Shown in pieces: positions 8,142 through 20,696 of a stretch of 64,000 bases of DNA. Position 1 is the first letter of the stretch. The number at the start of each line of letters is the position of its first letter. The notes beneath the pieces are model-generated. The model had not been told where the DNA came from. It searched no databases and worked only from the letters and a program-made list of their open reading frames with translations. Source of the DNA: Bacillus nakamurai (GTDB lineage Bacteria; Bacillota; Bacilli; Bacillales; Bacillaceae); the NCBI RefSeq assembly GCF_001584325.1, contig NZ_LSAZ01000006.1, positions 56,645-120,644 of the forward strand, in the 5' to 3' direction. A program made the translations under genes and the position numbers.

Positions 8142-9561
8142 ATGACATCGTTTTGTCCATCTGTATCTCGCCGACGGCTTCTTTCGGCTGTCTTTTCTTA
8201 AAAAAGCGAATGAGGTAGCAAAGGATAATACATGGGATTCCGCAAAAAAGGGCGATTCTCTGATTGGGATCAAACGCAAGGCCTACGCAGGAAGCAAAAC
8301 ATAAGATCATTGCAGCGATGGGAACGAGAGGGTAAAGCGGCGTGCGAAAGGTTAAATCTGTAATCTTTCCGCCCTTTTTAAGAAAGTCCTTCCGAAACAA
8401 AAGCTGTGACAGCGCGATACTCATCCATACAACCACCCCGGCAAACCCCGCAATTGCCACCAGCACTACGTATACCGTTCCCGGAGCAACGATACTGGAA
8501 ATCAAGGATAAGGAAGATACGGCCATACTGGCGATTAAGGCGTTCAGCGGAATGCCCTTTCGAGTGATTTTTTTGAAGCGGGAGCTGATCATGTTTTCAT
8601 TGGCCAAAGACCAGAGCATCCGGGTGGAGGCGTACAGCCCGGAGTTAGCGACAGAAAGCAGTGCCGTTAAAATAACAAAATTCATTATATCTGCGGCATA
8701 AGGTATGCCGATCTGTGAAAAAACCGCCACAAACGGGCTTTCGATAACACCCGCTTTTTTCCAGGAAATCAGGCCGGATAACACAAAGATTGCGCCGATA
8801 AAAAAGATGACCGTTCTCCAGGCGACATTTCGGATCGAACGCGGAATATCTTTTGCCGGATTTGCGGTTTCTCCCGCTGTAATCCCGATCAGTTCCGTCC
8901 CCGAAAAGGCGAAGCTTACGGATATCATGGCGATAAAAACCGCGAGAAAGCCGTTCGGAAACAGTCCGCCGTGATCAGTGAAATTCGACAGCATCGGGGC
9001 TTCAGCCGCTCCGTGTAATGAGATCAGGCCGAACATCGCGGCGCCTCCTAAAATAATAAATAAAAGAATGGTGACGATTTTGACGCTTGAAAACCAAAAC
9101 TCTGTCTCCGCGAATAATTTAACCGAAAACGCATTGGCCGCAAAAAGGAGAACGGCAAACATCACACTCCACATCCAGACGCTGCTATGGGGAAACCAGC
9201 GCTGCATGAGAATGCCGGATGCGGTAAACTCAGAACCTACCGTCACAACCCAATTCACCCAGTACATGATGCCCACCATAAATCCCGTAGACGGCCCGAT
9301 GAATGTCGTCGCGTACGTTTGAAACGATCCGGTCACGGGCATAGCCACCGATAATTCTCCGAGACACTGCATGATAAGATACATCATGAAGCCGCCGATT
9401 AGATAGGCGAGTATCGTCCCGCCGGGTCCCGCTTGGCTCAATGTATAACCTGTACTCAGAAACAGCCCCGTCCCAATGACGCCGCCCAATGAAATCATAA
9501 ATAAATGCCTGCTTTTCATGGTGCGCTTCAATTGAGTGCCGCTGCCTTTATGAACATCCAA
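8140..9561 (-). CDS. hutM: histidine permease
   Basis: A 473-residue amino acid-polyamine-organocation permease with twelve hydrophobic segments. The N-terminal motif [13 protein letters not shown] and the later [16 protein letters not shown] are typical of the amino acid transporter family. It is the last gene of the hut operon and supplies histidine. I place the start at the TTG at 9561 because AAAAAGGGGG lies eight bases upstream; this gives a length close to the B. subtilis protein. The reading frame extends to 9624 without a ribosome site. Confidence 0.9.
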   Translation of the reverse strand: MDVHKGSGTQLKRTMKSRHLFMISLGGVIGTGLFLSTGYTLSQAGPGGTILAYLIGGFMMYLIMQCLGELSVAMPVTGSFQTYATTFIGPSTGFMVGIMYWVNWVVTVGSEFTASGILMQRWFPHSSVWMWSVMFAVLLFAANAFSVKLFAETEFWFSSVKIVTILLFIILGGAAMFGLISLHGAAEAPMLSNFTDHGGLFPNGFLAVFIAMISVSFAFSGTELIGITAGETANPAKDIPRSIRNVAWRTVIFFIGAIFVLSGLISWKKAGVIESPFVAVFSQIGIPYAADIMNFVILTALLSVANSGLYASTRMLWSLANENMISSRFKKITRKGIPLNALIASMAVSSLSLISSIVAPGTVYVVLVAIAGFAGVVVWMSIALSQLLFRKDFLKKGGKITDLTFRTPLYPLVPIAAMILCFASCVGLAFDPNQRIALFCGIPCIILCYLIRFFKKRQPKEAVGEIQMDKTMS

Positions 9562-9626
9562 CGTGATTCCCCCTTTTTCATGCATGAGAATGTTCCGGCA
9601 GCCAAGCCATCTGCCGGACATCATAA

Positions 9627-13501
<3,875 letters not shown>

Positions 13502-13514
13502 CTGTTCGTCCCCC

Positions 13515-15035
13515 TTAATTTGTCATCAGTTTTTGGTGATGCTGGTCCGGCAGAAAGGATTCCTTCTTCAGCCAGTCGTTCAGATGTTCAATGTCATAGG
13601 AAAACACACGGTCCTCTTGAATGGACGGAACGATTTTTCTCATTTCGAGAAACAGCTGTTTCGTGTAAGTCGATGCGTTTTCTATGCCCCGGTATTCCAC
13701 GGCCTGAAGCGCACAAATGGCTTCAATCGCCAGCACCCTCCTCGTATTTGCGATCACTTGATAGGCGTGCCTTGACGCGATGGTTCCCATGCTGACGTGG
13801 TCCTCTTGGTTGGCCGATGATGGGATTGAATCCACACTGGCGGGATGGGCCAGCGTTTTATTTTCCGACACGAGGGAGGCCGCCGCATACTGCATAATCA
13901 TCGCTCCGGACTGCAGGCCGGGCTGAGGGCTTAAAAAGGGCGGCAGGTCATTCAGCTGCGGATTCACAAGCCGTTCGATACGGCGCTCAGAAATATTCGC
14001 AAGCTCAGCCGCGGCGATTTTCAGAAAATCCATGGCAAAGGCGATCGGCTGTCCGTGAAAGTTTCCGCCTGAAATGATTTTGCTACCGTCATGAAAAATG
14101 AGCGGGTTATCTGTCGCCGCATTCATCTCAATTTCTAATTTTTCCTTCACGTATGCTAACGTCTGCCAGGACGCGCCGTGAACTTGCGGAATACAGCGGA
14201 TAGAGTAAGCGTCCTGGACCCGCAGTTCGCCTTGGACAGTTGTCAGTTTGCTGTCTGACAGGTAATAGCGGATGCGTTCTGCGACATCCATTTGTTCCTG
14301 ATAGCCGCGGGCGGCATGAATGTCTTCGTCAAACGCATCCATAATGCCCTGAAGCCCTTCAATCGTTAAGCTGGCAATCCGTTCTGATTGAAAGGCCAGT
14401 TTTTCTGCTTCGATGTAAGCGATAAGCCCCATCGCAGTCATGGCCTGCGTACCGTTGATCAGCGCCAGCCCTTCTTTAGAGGTCAGTACGACCGGCTCTA
14501 TCCTTGCTTTTTCTAAAGCAGCCATCGTCGGCATCCGGGTGCCTTCAAAAAAGACTTCGCCTTGCCCGATCAGCGCCAGCGCGAGGTGAGAAAGCGGTGC
14601 CAAATCCCCGCTCGCCCCCAGTGATCCCTGCTGGGGAATGACGGGGTGGATGCGTTTATTCAAATAAGCGAGCAATTGGTCAATCAGCTCAGCGCGCACA
14701 CCGGAAAAGCCTTTTAGCAGGGCGTTAGCGCGCAAAAGCAGCATCGCCCGCGACACAGACTCAGGAAAAGGATCGCCGACGCCGCATGCGTGAGAGAGAA
14801 TTAAATTCAGCTGCAGGGCCGCGGCGTCCTCTTTTTGAATCAGCACATCGCTGAATTTGCCGAACCCCGTTGTGATGCCATAGATGGTCTTTTCTTCTTG
14901 AACCATCCGTTCCACTGCCGCCCTGCTTTTTTTCACACGATCCATACTTTCCGCGGAAGCCGCAGCCTCTTCGAAATCAAACAGCACACGCTGGGCGTCT
15001 GCGGTTGTCAGTGAGGAACCGTCTAACGTTACCAT
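13515..15035 (-). CDS. hutH: histidine ammonia-lyase
   Basis: A 506-residue enzyme that deaminates histidine to urocanate, the first degradative step. The Ala-Ser-Gly triad that forms the MIO cofactor is in [14 protein letters not shown] near residue 140. Family motifs [10 protein letters not shown] and QEDHVSMG are also intact. I prefer the ATG at 15035 because AAAGGGG lies eight bases upstream; an adjacent ATG at 15038 is nearly as good. Expression depends on HutP-mediated antitermination at the hairpin directly upstream. Confidence 0.94.
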   Translation of the reverse strand: MVTLDGSSLTTADAQRVLFDFEEAAASAESMDRVKKSRAAVERMVQEEKTIYGITTGFGKFSDVLIQKEDAAALQLNLILSHACGVGDPFPESVSRAMLLLRANALLKGFSGVRAELIDQLLAYLNKRIHPVIPQQGSLGASGDLAPLSHLALALIGQGEVFFEGTRMPTMAALEKARIEPVVLTSKEGLALINGTQAMTAMGLIAYIEAEKLAFQSERIASLTIEGLQGIMDAFDEDIHAARGYQEQMDVAERIRYYLSDSKLTTVQGELRVQDAYSIRCIPQVHGASWQTLAYVKEKLEIEMNAATDNPLIFHDGSKIISGGNFHGQPIAFAMDFLKIAAAELANISERRIERLVNPQLNDLPPFLSPQPGLQSGAMIMQYAAASLVSENKTLAHPASVDSIPSSANQEDHVSMGTIASRHAYQVIANTRRVLAIEAICALQAVEYRGIENASTYTKQLFLEMRKIVPSIQEDRVFSYDIEHLNDWLKKESFLPDQHHQKLMTN

Positions 15036-15078
15036 CATTTCAACCCCTTTTTTCTTTACTTTGATAAAGCGCCCATGC

Positions 15079-15122
15079 AAAAAGGGGCTATGCCATGAAA
15101 ATTAATTTTCACGCATAGCCCC
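15079..15122 (-). terminator. conditional terminator between hutP and hutH
   Basis: On the minus strand GGGGCTATGC pairs with GCATAGCCCC around an AT-rich inner stem and is followed by TTTTT. Without HutP plus histidine, transcription should stop here before hutH. Confidence 0.88.
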
Positions 15123-15139
15123 CTATCGTCTAAGATCTA
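15123..15139 (-). promoter_or_regulatory. HutP RNA-binding site (three UAG triplets)
   Basis: On the minus strand three UAG triplets occur with exactly four bases between each (UAG-N4-UAG-N4-UAG), immediately before the terminator stem. This spacing is the known recognition pattern of the HutP hexamer, which with L-histidine and Mg binds the RNA and opens the terminator. Confidence 0.85.
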
Positions 15140-15148
15140 TGGGCTGTT

Positions 15149-15595
15149 TCATATGTGATTAATTCCTACTCCGAATGTTTCGTGCTCAAGCCCCTTAATC
15201 GGAGCTCCGATCGTTCCGTAAAGTGCAACAGCAATCCAATCGCCCTCGGCTTTACTCTCATAAGGATTCCCTCTTAAAACGGCAAATCTGAGGCCGACCG
15301 TCCGAAGCAGCGAGCCAAGCAGCATTTCGCCCCGGGTCACCCCGTGCAAGGCCTCCATAGTGGCGTGATACAGCGCATGTGATTCCCGGTACCCCTCTGA
15401 TTGAATCACACCGCCCTTTTTGGAAGCGGTTTCAATTGCGGCTACCACTTTATGCGCATCCATTGAACCTACCTTGCCGAGACAGACTTTCCAGCCGTCA
15501 CGCTCCAGCCGGCTGATCTGCTGGCTTTCTTCAGACTCATGAAGCAGAAGAAGGACGGACAGTCGCCCGATACGGCGGTCTTTGTGTAAGGTCAT
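15149..15595 (-). CDS. hutP: hut operon antiterminator HutP
   Basis: The 148-residue RNA-binding protein forms a hexamer activated by L-histidine and divalent metal. The residues for metal and histidine binding lie in [15 protein letters not shown] (His triad near 70-77) and the [13 protein letters not shown] end. It is the promoter-proximal gene of the operon and controls read-through into hutHUIGM. The start has a weak ribosome site. A CcpA site lies inside the gene. Confidence 0.94.
   Translation of the reverse strand: MTLHKDRRIGRLSVLLLLHESEESQQISRLERDGWKVCLGKVGSMDAHKVVAAIETASKKGGVIQSEGYRESHALYHATMEALHGVTRGEMLLGSLLRTVGLRFAVLRGNPYESKAEGDWIAVALYGTIGAPIKGLEHETFGVGINHI
15421..15434 (-). promoter_or_regulatory. 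cre site inside hutP (CcpA)
   Basis: Minus-strand TGAAACCGCTTCCA matches the cre consensus at 13 of 14 positions. It lies about 206-219 bases downstream of the predicted start, close to the +203 position known for the B. subtilis hut catabolite site. Confidence 0.7.
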
Positions 15596-15645
15596 ATATG
15601 CTTCACTCGATTCTTAAATATTCTGATAACTAGTAACTGTTTTTT

Positions 15646-15674
15646 ATATTAAGTGTTTATGCATCAGAAGTCAA
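15646..15674 (-). promoter_or_regulatory. sigma-A promoter of the hut operon
   Basis: Minus strand: -35 TTGACT (15669-15674), a 17-bp spacer and -10 TAATAT (15646-15651), about 50 bp upstream of hutP. Confidence 0.85.
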
Positions 15675-15814
15675 AACTTTTTTTTCAGTCTTTCACAAAT
15701 CAGTTTGCTATCACAGTGCAGTGGTAAATCAGAAAGCCGGCCGCTTTTTTCGTACATACTCCCGCCATCCGCGTCATAAAATAGAGCGTTTTATTAACAG
15801 AGGAGAGCGAGGAG

Positions 15815-17224
15815 ATGACAGCAAATGAAAACCAGTTTCTTTCGTGTGATCTGGCAGCGGTCATCGGGTTCACCCTGCCGCATGCAAAAGCCCAGCATCC
15901 GGTATTTTCAGAGGTCAGCGTCCATGATCCGTCTGTCATCAAAACGGGAGATACGTATTATGTATTCGGCTCACATTTGGCTTCCGACAAATCGAAAAAC
16001 CTGATGCAGTGGCAGCAAATTTCTTCAAGCGTCAATAACAACAACCCGCTGATTCCGAACGTCTATACAGAATTAAAAGAGATCTTCGACTGGGCCCAGT
16101 CTGATACGTTATGGGCGCCGGACGTCGTTAAGCTTTCTGACGGCAAATTTTATATGTACTACAATGCCTGTAGAGGTGACTCACCGCGATCCGCTCTCGG
16201 CGTCGCTGTGAGTGACAAGATAGAAGGGCCCTATAAAAATAAAGGCATCTTTCTGAAATCAGGAATGGACGGGAAAAGCGAAGACGGCACGACATACAAT
16301 GCAAACGTTCATCCGAACGTCGTTGACCCGCAAACGTTTTTTGACCATAACGGCAAGCTCTGGATGGTATACGGCTCCTACTCAGGCGGCATTTTCATCT
16401 TAGAAATGAATCCGAAAACCGGCTTCCCGCTCCCGAACCAAGGCTACGGAAAAAAACTCCTCGGCGTCAGCCACAGCCGGATCGAAGGCCCGTACATCAG
16501 CTACAATCCAGAAACGAAATACTACTATCTGTATCTGTCATTCGGCGGCCTTGACGCAGCTGGCGGTTACAACATCCGCGCCGCCCGCTCCAAAAACCCG
16601 GACGGCCCGTACTATGACGCCGCAGGCCATAACATGCTAGACGCCAAAGGAAAGGACGGCACCTTCTTCGACGACAAAGCAATCGAACCGTACGGCGTCA
16701 AACTCATGGGCAGCTACAATTTCGCAGCCCAAACCGAAAAAGGCACGGGCTGCGTCTCACCGGGACACAACTCGGTTTTTTACGACGATAAAACAAAACG
16801 CACCTATCTGATTTTCCATACCCGCTTCCCGAACAGAGGCGAAGAGCATGAAGTCAGAGTCCACCAGCTGTATATGAACAAAGACGGCTGGCCGCTCACA
16901 GCCCCTTACCGCTATACAGGAGAATCATTGGAAAACATATCAAAGACAGCCGCCTCCGGAACCTACAAACTCATCCAGCCCGAAAAAGACATCACAGCAG
17001 CCATCAAAACCCCAAAAACCGTCCGCCTCAACACAAACGGCACCATTTCCGGGGAAATGACCGGAACATGGACAAAAATCGGGGACTGCAAAGCACAGAT
17101 TATACTTAACGGTGTGAGCTATGACGGGTTGTTTGTGAAGGAGCGGGATTCTGCGAGGGAGAAGGATGTGATGACGTTTAGTGTGTTGAGCGGTGATGGG
17201 GAGGCTTTTTGGGGTGTGAAGTGA
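15815..17224 (+). CDS. abn2: endo-1,5-alpha-L-arabinanase Abn2, N-terminus apparently frameshifted
   Basis: A glycoside hydrolase family 43 enzyme (yxiA in older naming) that cuts the alpha-1,5 backbone of arabinan. The five-bladed propeller begins at VHDPSVIKTGDTYYVF (catalytic base Asp). A second carboxylate region is near WAPDVV, and SHSRIEGPY carries the acid Glu; a beta domain follows at the C-terminus. Two starts compete. ATG 15825 gives MKTSFFRVI, the typical charged signal-peptide head, but in a different frame. The hydrophobic core and AKA-Q cleavage site follow in the frame opened by ATG 15815 (MTANENQ). A small deletion near 15850 would explain this and would impair secretion. Confidence 0.85.
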   Translation: MTANENQFLSCDLAAVIGFTLPHAKAQHPVFSEVSVHDPSVIKTGDTYYVFGSHLASDKSKNLMQWQQISSSVNNNNPLIPNVYTELKEIFDWAQSDTLWAPDVVKLSDGKFYMYYNACRGDSPRSALGVAVSDKIEGPYKNKGIFLKSGMDGKSEDGTTYNANVHPNVVDPQTFFDHNGKLWMVYGSYSGGIFILEMNPKTGFPLPNQGYGKKLLGVSHSRIEGPYISYNPETKYYYLYLSFGGLDAAGGYNIRAARSKNPDGPYYDAAGHNMLDAKGKDGTFFDDKAIEPYGVKLMGSYNFAAQTEKGTGCVSPGHNSVFYDDKTKRTYLIFHTRFPNRGEEHEVRVHQLYMNKDGWPLTAPYRYTGESLENISKTAASGTYKLIQPEKDITAAIKTPKTVRLNTNGTISGEMTGTWTKIGDCKAQIILNGVSYDGLFVKERDSAREKDVMTFSVLSGDGEAFWGVK

Positions 17225-17233
17225 TCCTTTTTT

Positions 17234-17270
17234 AGAATCCTCATTTTACCAGAGGATTCTATTTTGTTTT
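17234..17270 (+). terminator. terminator of abn2
   Basis: A 9-bp perfect stem AGAATCCTC/GAGGATTCT followed by a T-rich tract. It marks the backbone edge of the AT-rich insertion. Confidence 0.85.
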
Positions 17271-17281
17271 TTCACACCGTT

Positions 17282-17310
17282 TTGAAAACAATTCTTTAAT
17301 TTTGTATACT
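17282..17310 (+). promoter_or_regulatory. sigma-A promoter of the helicase-nuclease gene
   Basis: -35 TTGAAA (17282-17287), a 17-bp spacer and -10 TATACT (17305-17310), 44 bp before the TTG start. Confidence 0.7.
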
Positions 17311-17353
17311 ATAACATAAATTAACAAATATGTTGGAGCACGGAGGTACTCAA

Positions 17354-20098
17354 TTGGTACGTACGATCATTCAAATAGAAAAAGCAATATATTCTGAACA
17401 AATTACCAAATGGAACCTGAAGAGTCAAAATGGTGATATCACAGTACATATAGTTTTAAATGATAAAACGAAAATGGTAGAAAAGTTAGATAATTGCCGA
17501 ATAAATCCAGTTGAACAACTTGAGCTAGATGAAGATGAGGTATTTGAATTAAAAGGTGAAATTAATCAAAACATTGGCACTTCTGTAATATATGGGGACA
17601 AATATGTTGTTGTTTCTTTTAAAGGTGGTAAGCAAAGATATATTTATAAAAAAGATGCGGTTAAGAAGGTAAAGCTGGGTAACACTCAATATGAACAATT
17701 GTTAAATTATTTTTCATACGTAGCGAGGGTTAAAGATAAATCAGACAACGGTATACCTGCTATTTTACAGGGGCAAATTTATAATCTCCCGTTAAGAACA
17801 GAAAGTGCACTTCATGCTTATTTCGCAAAAACGAATCAATCCTTAGATAATAAAAAGAAGCTGATATATCCATTCGGTTTGAATCTTAGTCAAATTCAAG
17901 CGGTTGAATCTGCCTTTTCTTCTCAGATTAGCGTAATTGAAGGACCGCCTGGAACAGGAAAGACCCAAACGATCCTGAATATAATTGCAAATATAGTTAT
18001 ACAAGGAAAGAATGCCGCAATCGTATCAAGTAATAATGCTGCCGTCGCAAATGTCAGTGAGAAATTAGAAAAAGCAGGTCTAGATTTTTTTCTTGCGTCA
18101 CTTGGAAGTCAGGAGAATCAAAAGAATTTCTTTGAACATTTGCCAAAGGTTCCTCAAGACATAATGAAGTGGGGCATTGATAAGAATGTTGAAGTGGAGA
18201 TGGAACAAAATTTGTGGAATCACATTGATTCAATGAAAGAACTATTGGGCTTACAAAACAAACAAGCAATCATAAAACAGCAAATAAAAGATCTTGAAAC
18301 AGAACAGAAATATTATACAAAGCATTTTGAATCACTAGAAGCTGTTCAGCCAAAACTTCTTCCTTTTTACAAATTCACAAAAAGTAAAATCCTGAATTAT
18401 TTGGTTGATGAAGCATTAAATCGTAATGATAGAATGACATTATTAAAAAAAACAAAATATCTTTTTTATTATGGTTTATATAGCACTAGACAAATAAAGG
18501 ATCAATCTAATAAAGAGAAAATCATTACACAACTTCAATATCACTTTTATCGACTGAAACTCAATGAATTAAAAAGTGAGTTAAAAAGAATAGAAGACAT
18601 TCTGGAAATGAAAAATTTTAACGAATTGACTGATAGAGTTCGATTATTTTCAAAACAACTTTTTAAGAGCTATTTGAATAAAAAGAGTCAAGGCTTTCGG
18701 AAAACCTCATTCACTCAAGAAAATTTCAAAAAATCTAAGTGTTTTTCTGGGTTTATAGAAGAATTTCCAATTGTATTGAGTACTGCTTTTTCATTACTGA
18801 AGTCTATTCCGACAGGCTTTTTGTTTGATTACTTAATTATAGATGAAGCCTCACAGTTAGAATTAATGCCAGGAATTCTTGCTCTTGGTTGTGCTAAAAA
18901 TGTGGTGATAGTGGGAGATAGAAAACAACTTCCTCACATTCCCGATAAATCAGTGGAGTGTGTTCACTATAATGTAGAACCATGCTTTAATTATGTTAAA
19001 AACAGTATGCTTGATTCTATTATAAAAGTATATAAAGGTAGAATACCCATTACTCTTTTAAAAGAACATTATCGTTGTGATCCGATGATCATTAAATTTT
19101 GTAATGAACAATATTATGGTGGGAATCTTATTCCTCTTACAAAACAAGATAGTGATAGTGAACCTTCTATCATACTCATTAATACAGTCAAAGGAAGTCA
19201 TATGCGGTTTCAAGGTGGAAAACATAATATCCGTGAGCTAGATTCACTTGATGAGGAATCAATTAAAAATCTAGTGTTTCCTAAATCCTATGAAACAGGC
19301 TTTATTGCTCCTTACAGAGCACAGATTAACCATGCGGAACAGTGTTTACCTATAGAAATTATTAAAGATACTGTACATAAATTCCAGGGAAGAGAATGTG
19401 ATGGTATTATTTTCTCGACTGTACTTGACAAAAAAGGAAGTCAGAAGGATGTTCAGTTCGTTGATAGTGCAAATTTAATTAATGTTGCCATATCACGGGC
19501 TAAAAAGCGTTTTGTTTTAGTATCTGATATTGATATATTTAAAAAGAGTAACAAAGAAATTTCCGAACTGGTTAGATACATGGAATATTATACGGAAGCA
19601 AGTTTATATCATGAAAGCCAAGTTATTTCTGTATTTGACTTACTGTATAAGGAATTTTCTGAGGTTCTTAATGAAAGAGAAAATAAGCTTCGTGACAGTG
19701 ATTCAAGACATAAGTCAGAAAGACTTATAGCGAGCTTACTTAGAGATATTTTTGAAGAAGAAAATTATAAAAGAGTCAGCTTTAAAAGAGAGTATCGTTT
19801 AAAAGATTTGTTAAATAATACGAATCTTTTAAATGAAGAGGAAAAACAATTTATCAAAACAGTAGCAAGAGTTGACTTCCTTCTGCATTACAAAATGGGT
19901 AATGAGCCGCTAGGGGTAATTGAGGTAGATGGTGTTGCATACCACCATTCTAAAGCTCAAAAGAGGCGAGATAGAATCAAAAATTCAATTTTAGAAAAAG
20001 CAGGAATACCTCTTCTTCGATTGAAAACCAATGAAAGCAGAGAGTCTGAGCGCATTAAAAAATTTTTAAATGAAATTTTACAAGGTAAAGACTTATAA
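17354..20098 (+). CDS. UPF1-like superfamily 1 helicase fused to a PD-(D/E)XK-type nuclease
   Basis: A 914-residue protein. Walker A GPPGTGKT is near residue 197-204, and Walker B IIDEAS near 494-499 is followed by VGDRKQLPH. HKFQGREC near 675 and NVAISRAKKR near 710 are motifs V and VI of the UPF1/DNA2 (COG1112) group. A coiled segment (about 270-420) is inserted between motifs I and II. The last 90 residues read like a DUF2726/Vsr-type nuclease: VDFLLH, then VIEVDG, then a basic KRRDRIKNSIL and GIPLLRLK. TTG 17354 has GGAGG at 17342-17346. It is strongly AT-rich compared with abn2, indicating transfer. Phage or plasmid defence is my inference; a role in nucleic-acid repair is the alternative. 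Confidence 0.8.
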   Translation: MVRTIIQIEKAIYSEQITKWNLKSQNGDITVHIVLNDKTKMVEKLDNCRINPVEQLELDEDEVFELKGEINQNIGTSVIYGDKYVVVSFKGGKQRYIYKKDAVKKVKLGNTQYEQLLNYFSYVARVKDKSDNGIPAILQGQIYNLPLRTESALHAYFAKTNQSLDNKKKLIYPFGLNLSQIQAVESAFSSQISVIEGPPGTGKTQTILNIIANIVIQGKNAAIVSSNNAAVANVSEKLEKAGLDFFLASLGSQENQKNFFEHLPKVPQDIMKWGIDKNVEVEMEQNLWNHIDSMKELLGLQNKQAIIKQQIKDLETEQKYYTKHFESLEAVQPKLLPFYKFTKSKILNYLVDEALNRNDRMTLLKKTKYLFYYGLYSTRQIKDQSNKEKIITQLQYHFYRLKLNELKSELKRIEDILEMKNFNELTDRVRLFSKQLFKSYLNKKSQGFRKTSFTQENFKKSKCFSGFIEEFPIVLSTAFSLLKSIPTGFLFDYLIIDEASQLELMPGILALGCAKNVVIVGDRKQLPHIPDKSVECVHYNVEPCFNYVKNSMLDSIIKVYKGRIPITLLKEHYRCDPMIIKFCNEQYYGGNLIPLTKQDSDSEPSIILINTVKGSHMRFQGGKHNIRELDSLDEESIKNLVFPKSYETGFIAPYRAQINHAEQCLPIEIIKDTVHKFQGRECDGIIFSTVLDKKGSQKDVQFVDSANLINVAISRAKKRFVLVSDIDIFKKSNKEISELVRYMEYYTEASLYHESQVISVFDLLYKEFSEVLNERENKLRDSDSRHKSERLIASLLRDIFEEENYKRVSFKREYRLKDLLNNTNLLNEEEKQFIKTVARVDFLLHYKMGNEPLGVIEVDGVAYHHSKAQKRRDRIKNSILEKAGIPLLRLKTNESRESERIKKFLNEILQGKDL

Positions 20099-20306
20099 AA
20101 GGAAAATGCAAATCAATCTGATAGTAACTAAACTGTTCTATATTGTTCTTACGTAATAAAGGTGATGAACAGTATGGATGGAAAACGGATTAACAGCCTA
20201 ATACAGGTTCCTTAGAATACCATACAGCATAATGCGTGATACCTAGCAAGTAAGAGATTACCTGTGTTATCGCTCTACCTTAGAAGAACTGAAAGGAAGT
20301 TTAACC
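20099..20306. other. intergenic stretch inside the insertion
   Basis: I see no gene and no clear terminator. A short frame around 20160-20215, preceded by AAAGGTGATGAACAG, looks like a decayed coding start but is too brief to support. A ribosome site for the Nudix gene (GAAAGGAAG) is at about 20290-20298. Confidence 0.4.
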
Positions 20307-20696
20307 ATGAAAAAAACAATAAAAGTAGCCGCAGCAGTCATTCAAAACGAAAACAATGAGATTTTATGTGCACTTCGTTCTCCATTAATGTCTCTTCCAA
20401 ACCTATGGGAATTTCCAGGTGGGAAGTTGGAAGAAGGGGAGAATGCCCAGGAAGCACTTGTGCGGGAAATTGAAGAGGAGCTTGACTGTAAAATTGAAGC
20501 GGGCGATGTGATCGCCGATATTCATCATGAATATGAGAAGGTCATTGTGAATCTGATTTCGATAAAGGCGCGGATTGTATCAGGTGAACCGGTAGCGAAA
20601 GAGCATGCGGAATTCAGATGGGTGCCGGTAAGTGAATTAGAGTCACTAGAGTGGGCACCCGCTGATCTTCCGACAGTATCTGCTTTAATGAATTAA
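20307..20696 (+). CDS. Nudix hydrolase (MutT-like (deoxy)nucleoside triphosphate pyrophosphohydrolase)
   Basis: A 129-residue single-domain Nudix enzyme. The complete Nudix box begins GGKLEEGE near residue 38 and continues through REIEEEL, with the three metal-binding glutamates present. The LRSP and LWEFPGG segments resemble the 8-oxo-dGTP/CTP diphosphatases. Its 3' end overlaps the convergent helicase gene by 12 bp, an arrangement suggesting they moved together. Codon usage shifts toward higher GC in its second half. It could be a housekeeping sanitation enzyme or a nucleotide-acting partner of the helicase; context favours the latter weakly. Confidence 0.88.
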   Translation: MKKTIKVAAAVIQNENNEILCALRSPLMSLPNLWEFPGGKLEEGENAQEALVREIEEELDCKIEAGDVIADIHHEYEKVIVNLISIKARIVSGEPVAKEHAEFRWVPVSELESLEWAPADLPTVSALMN

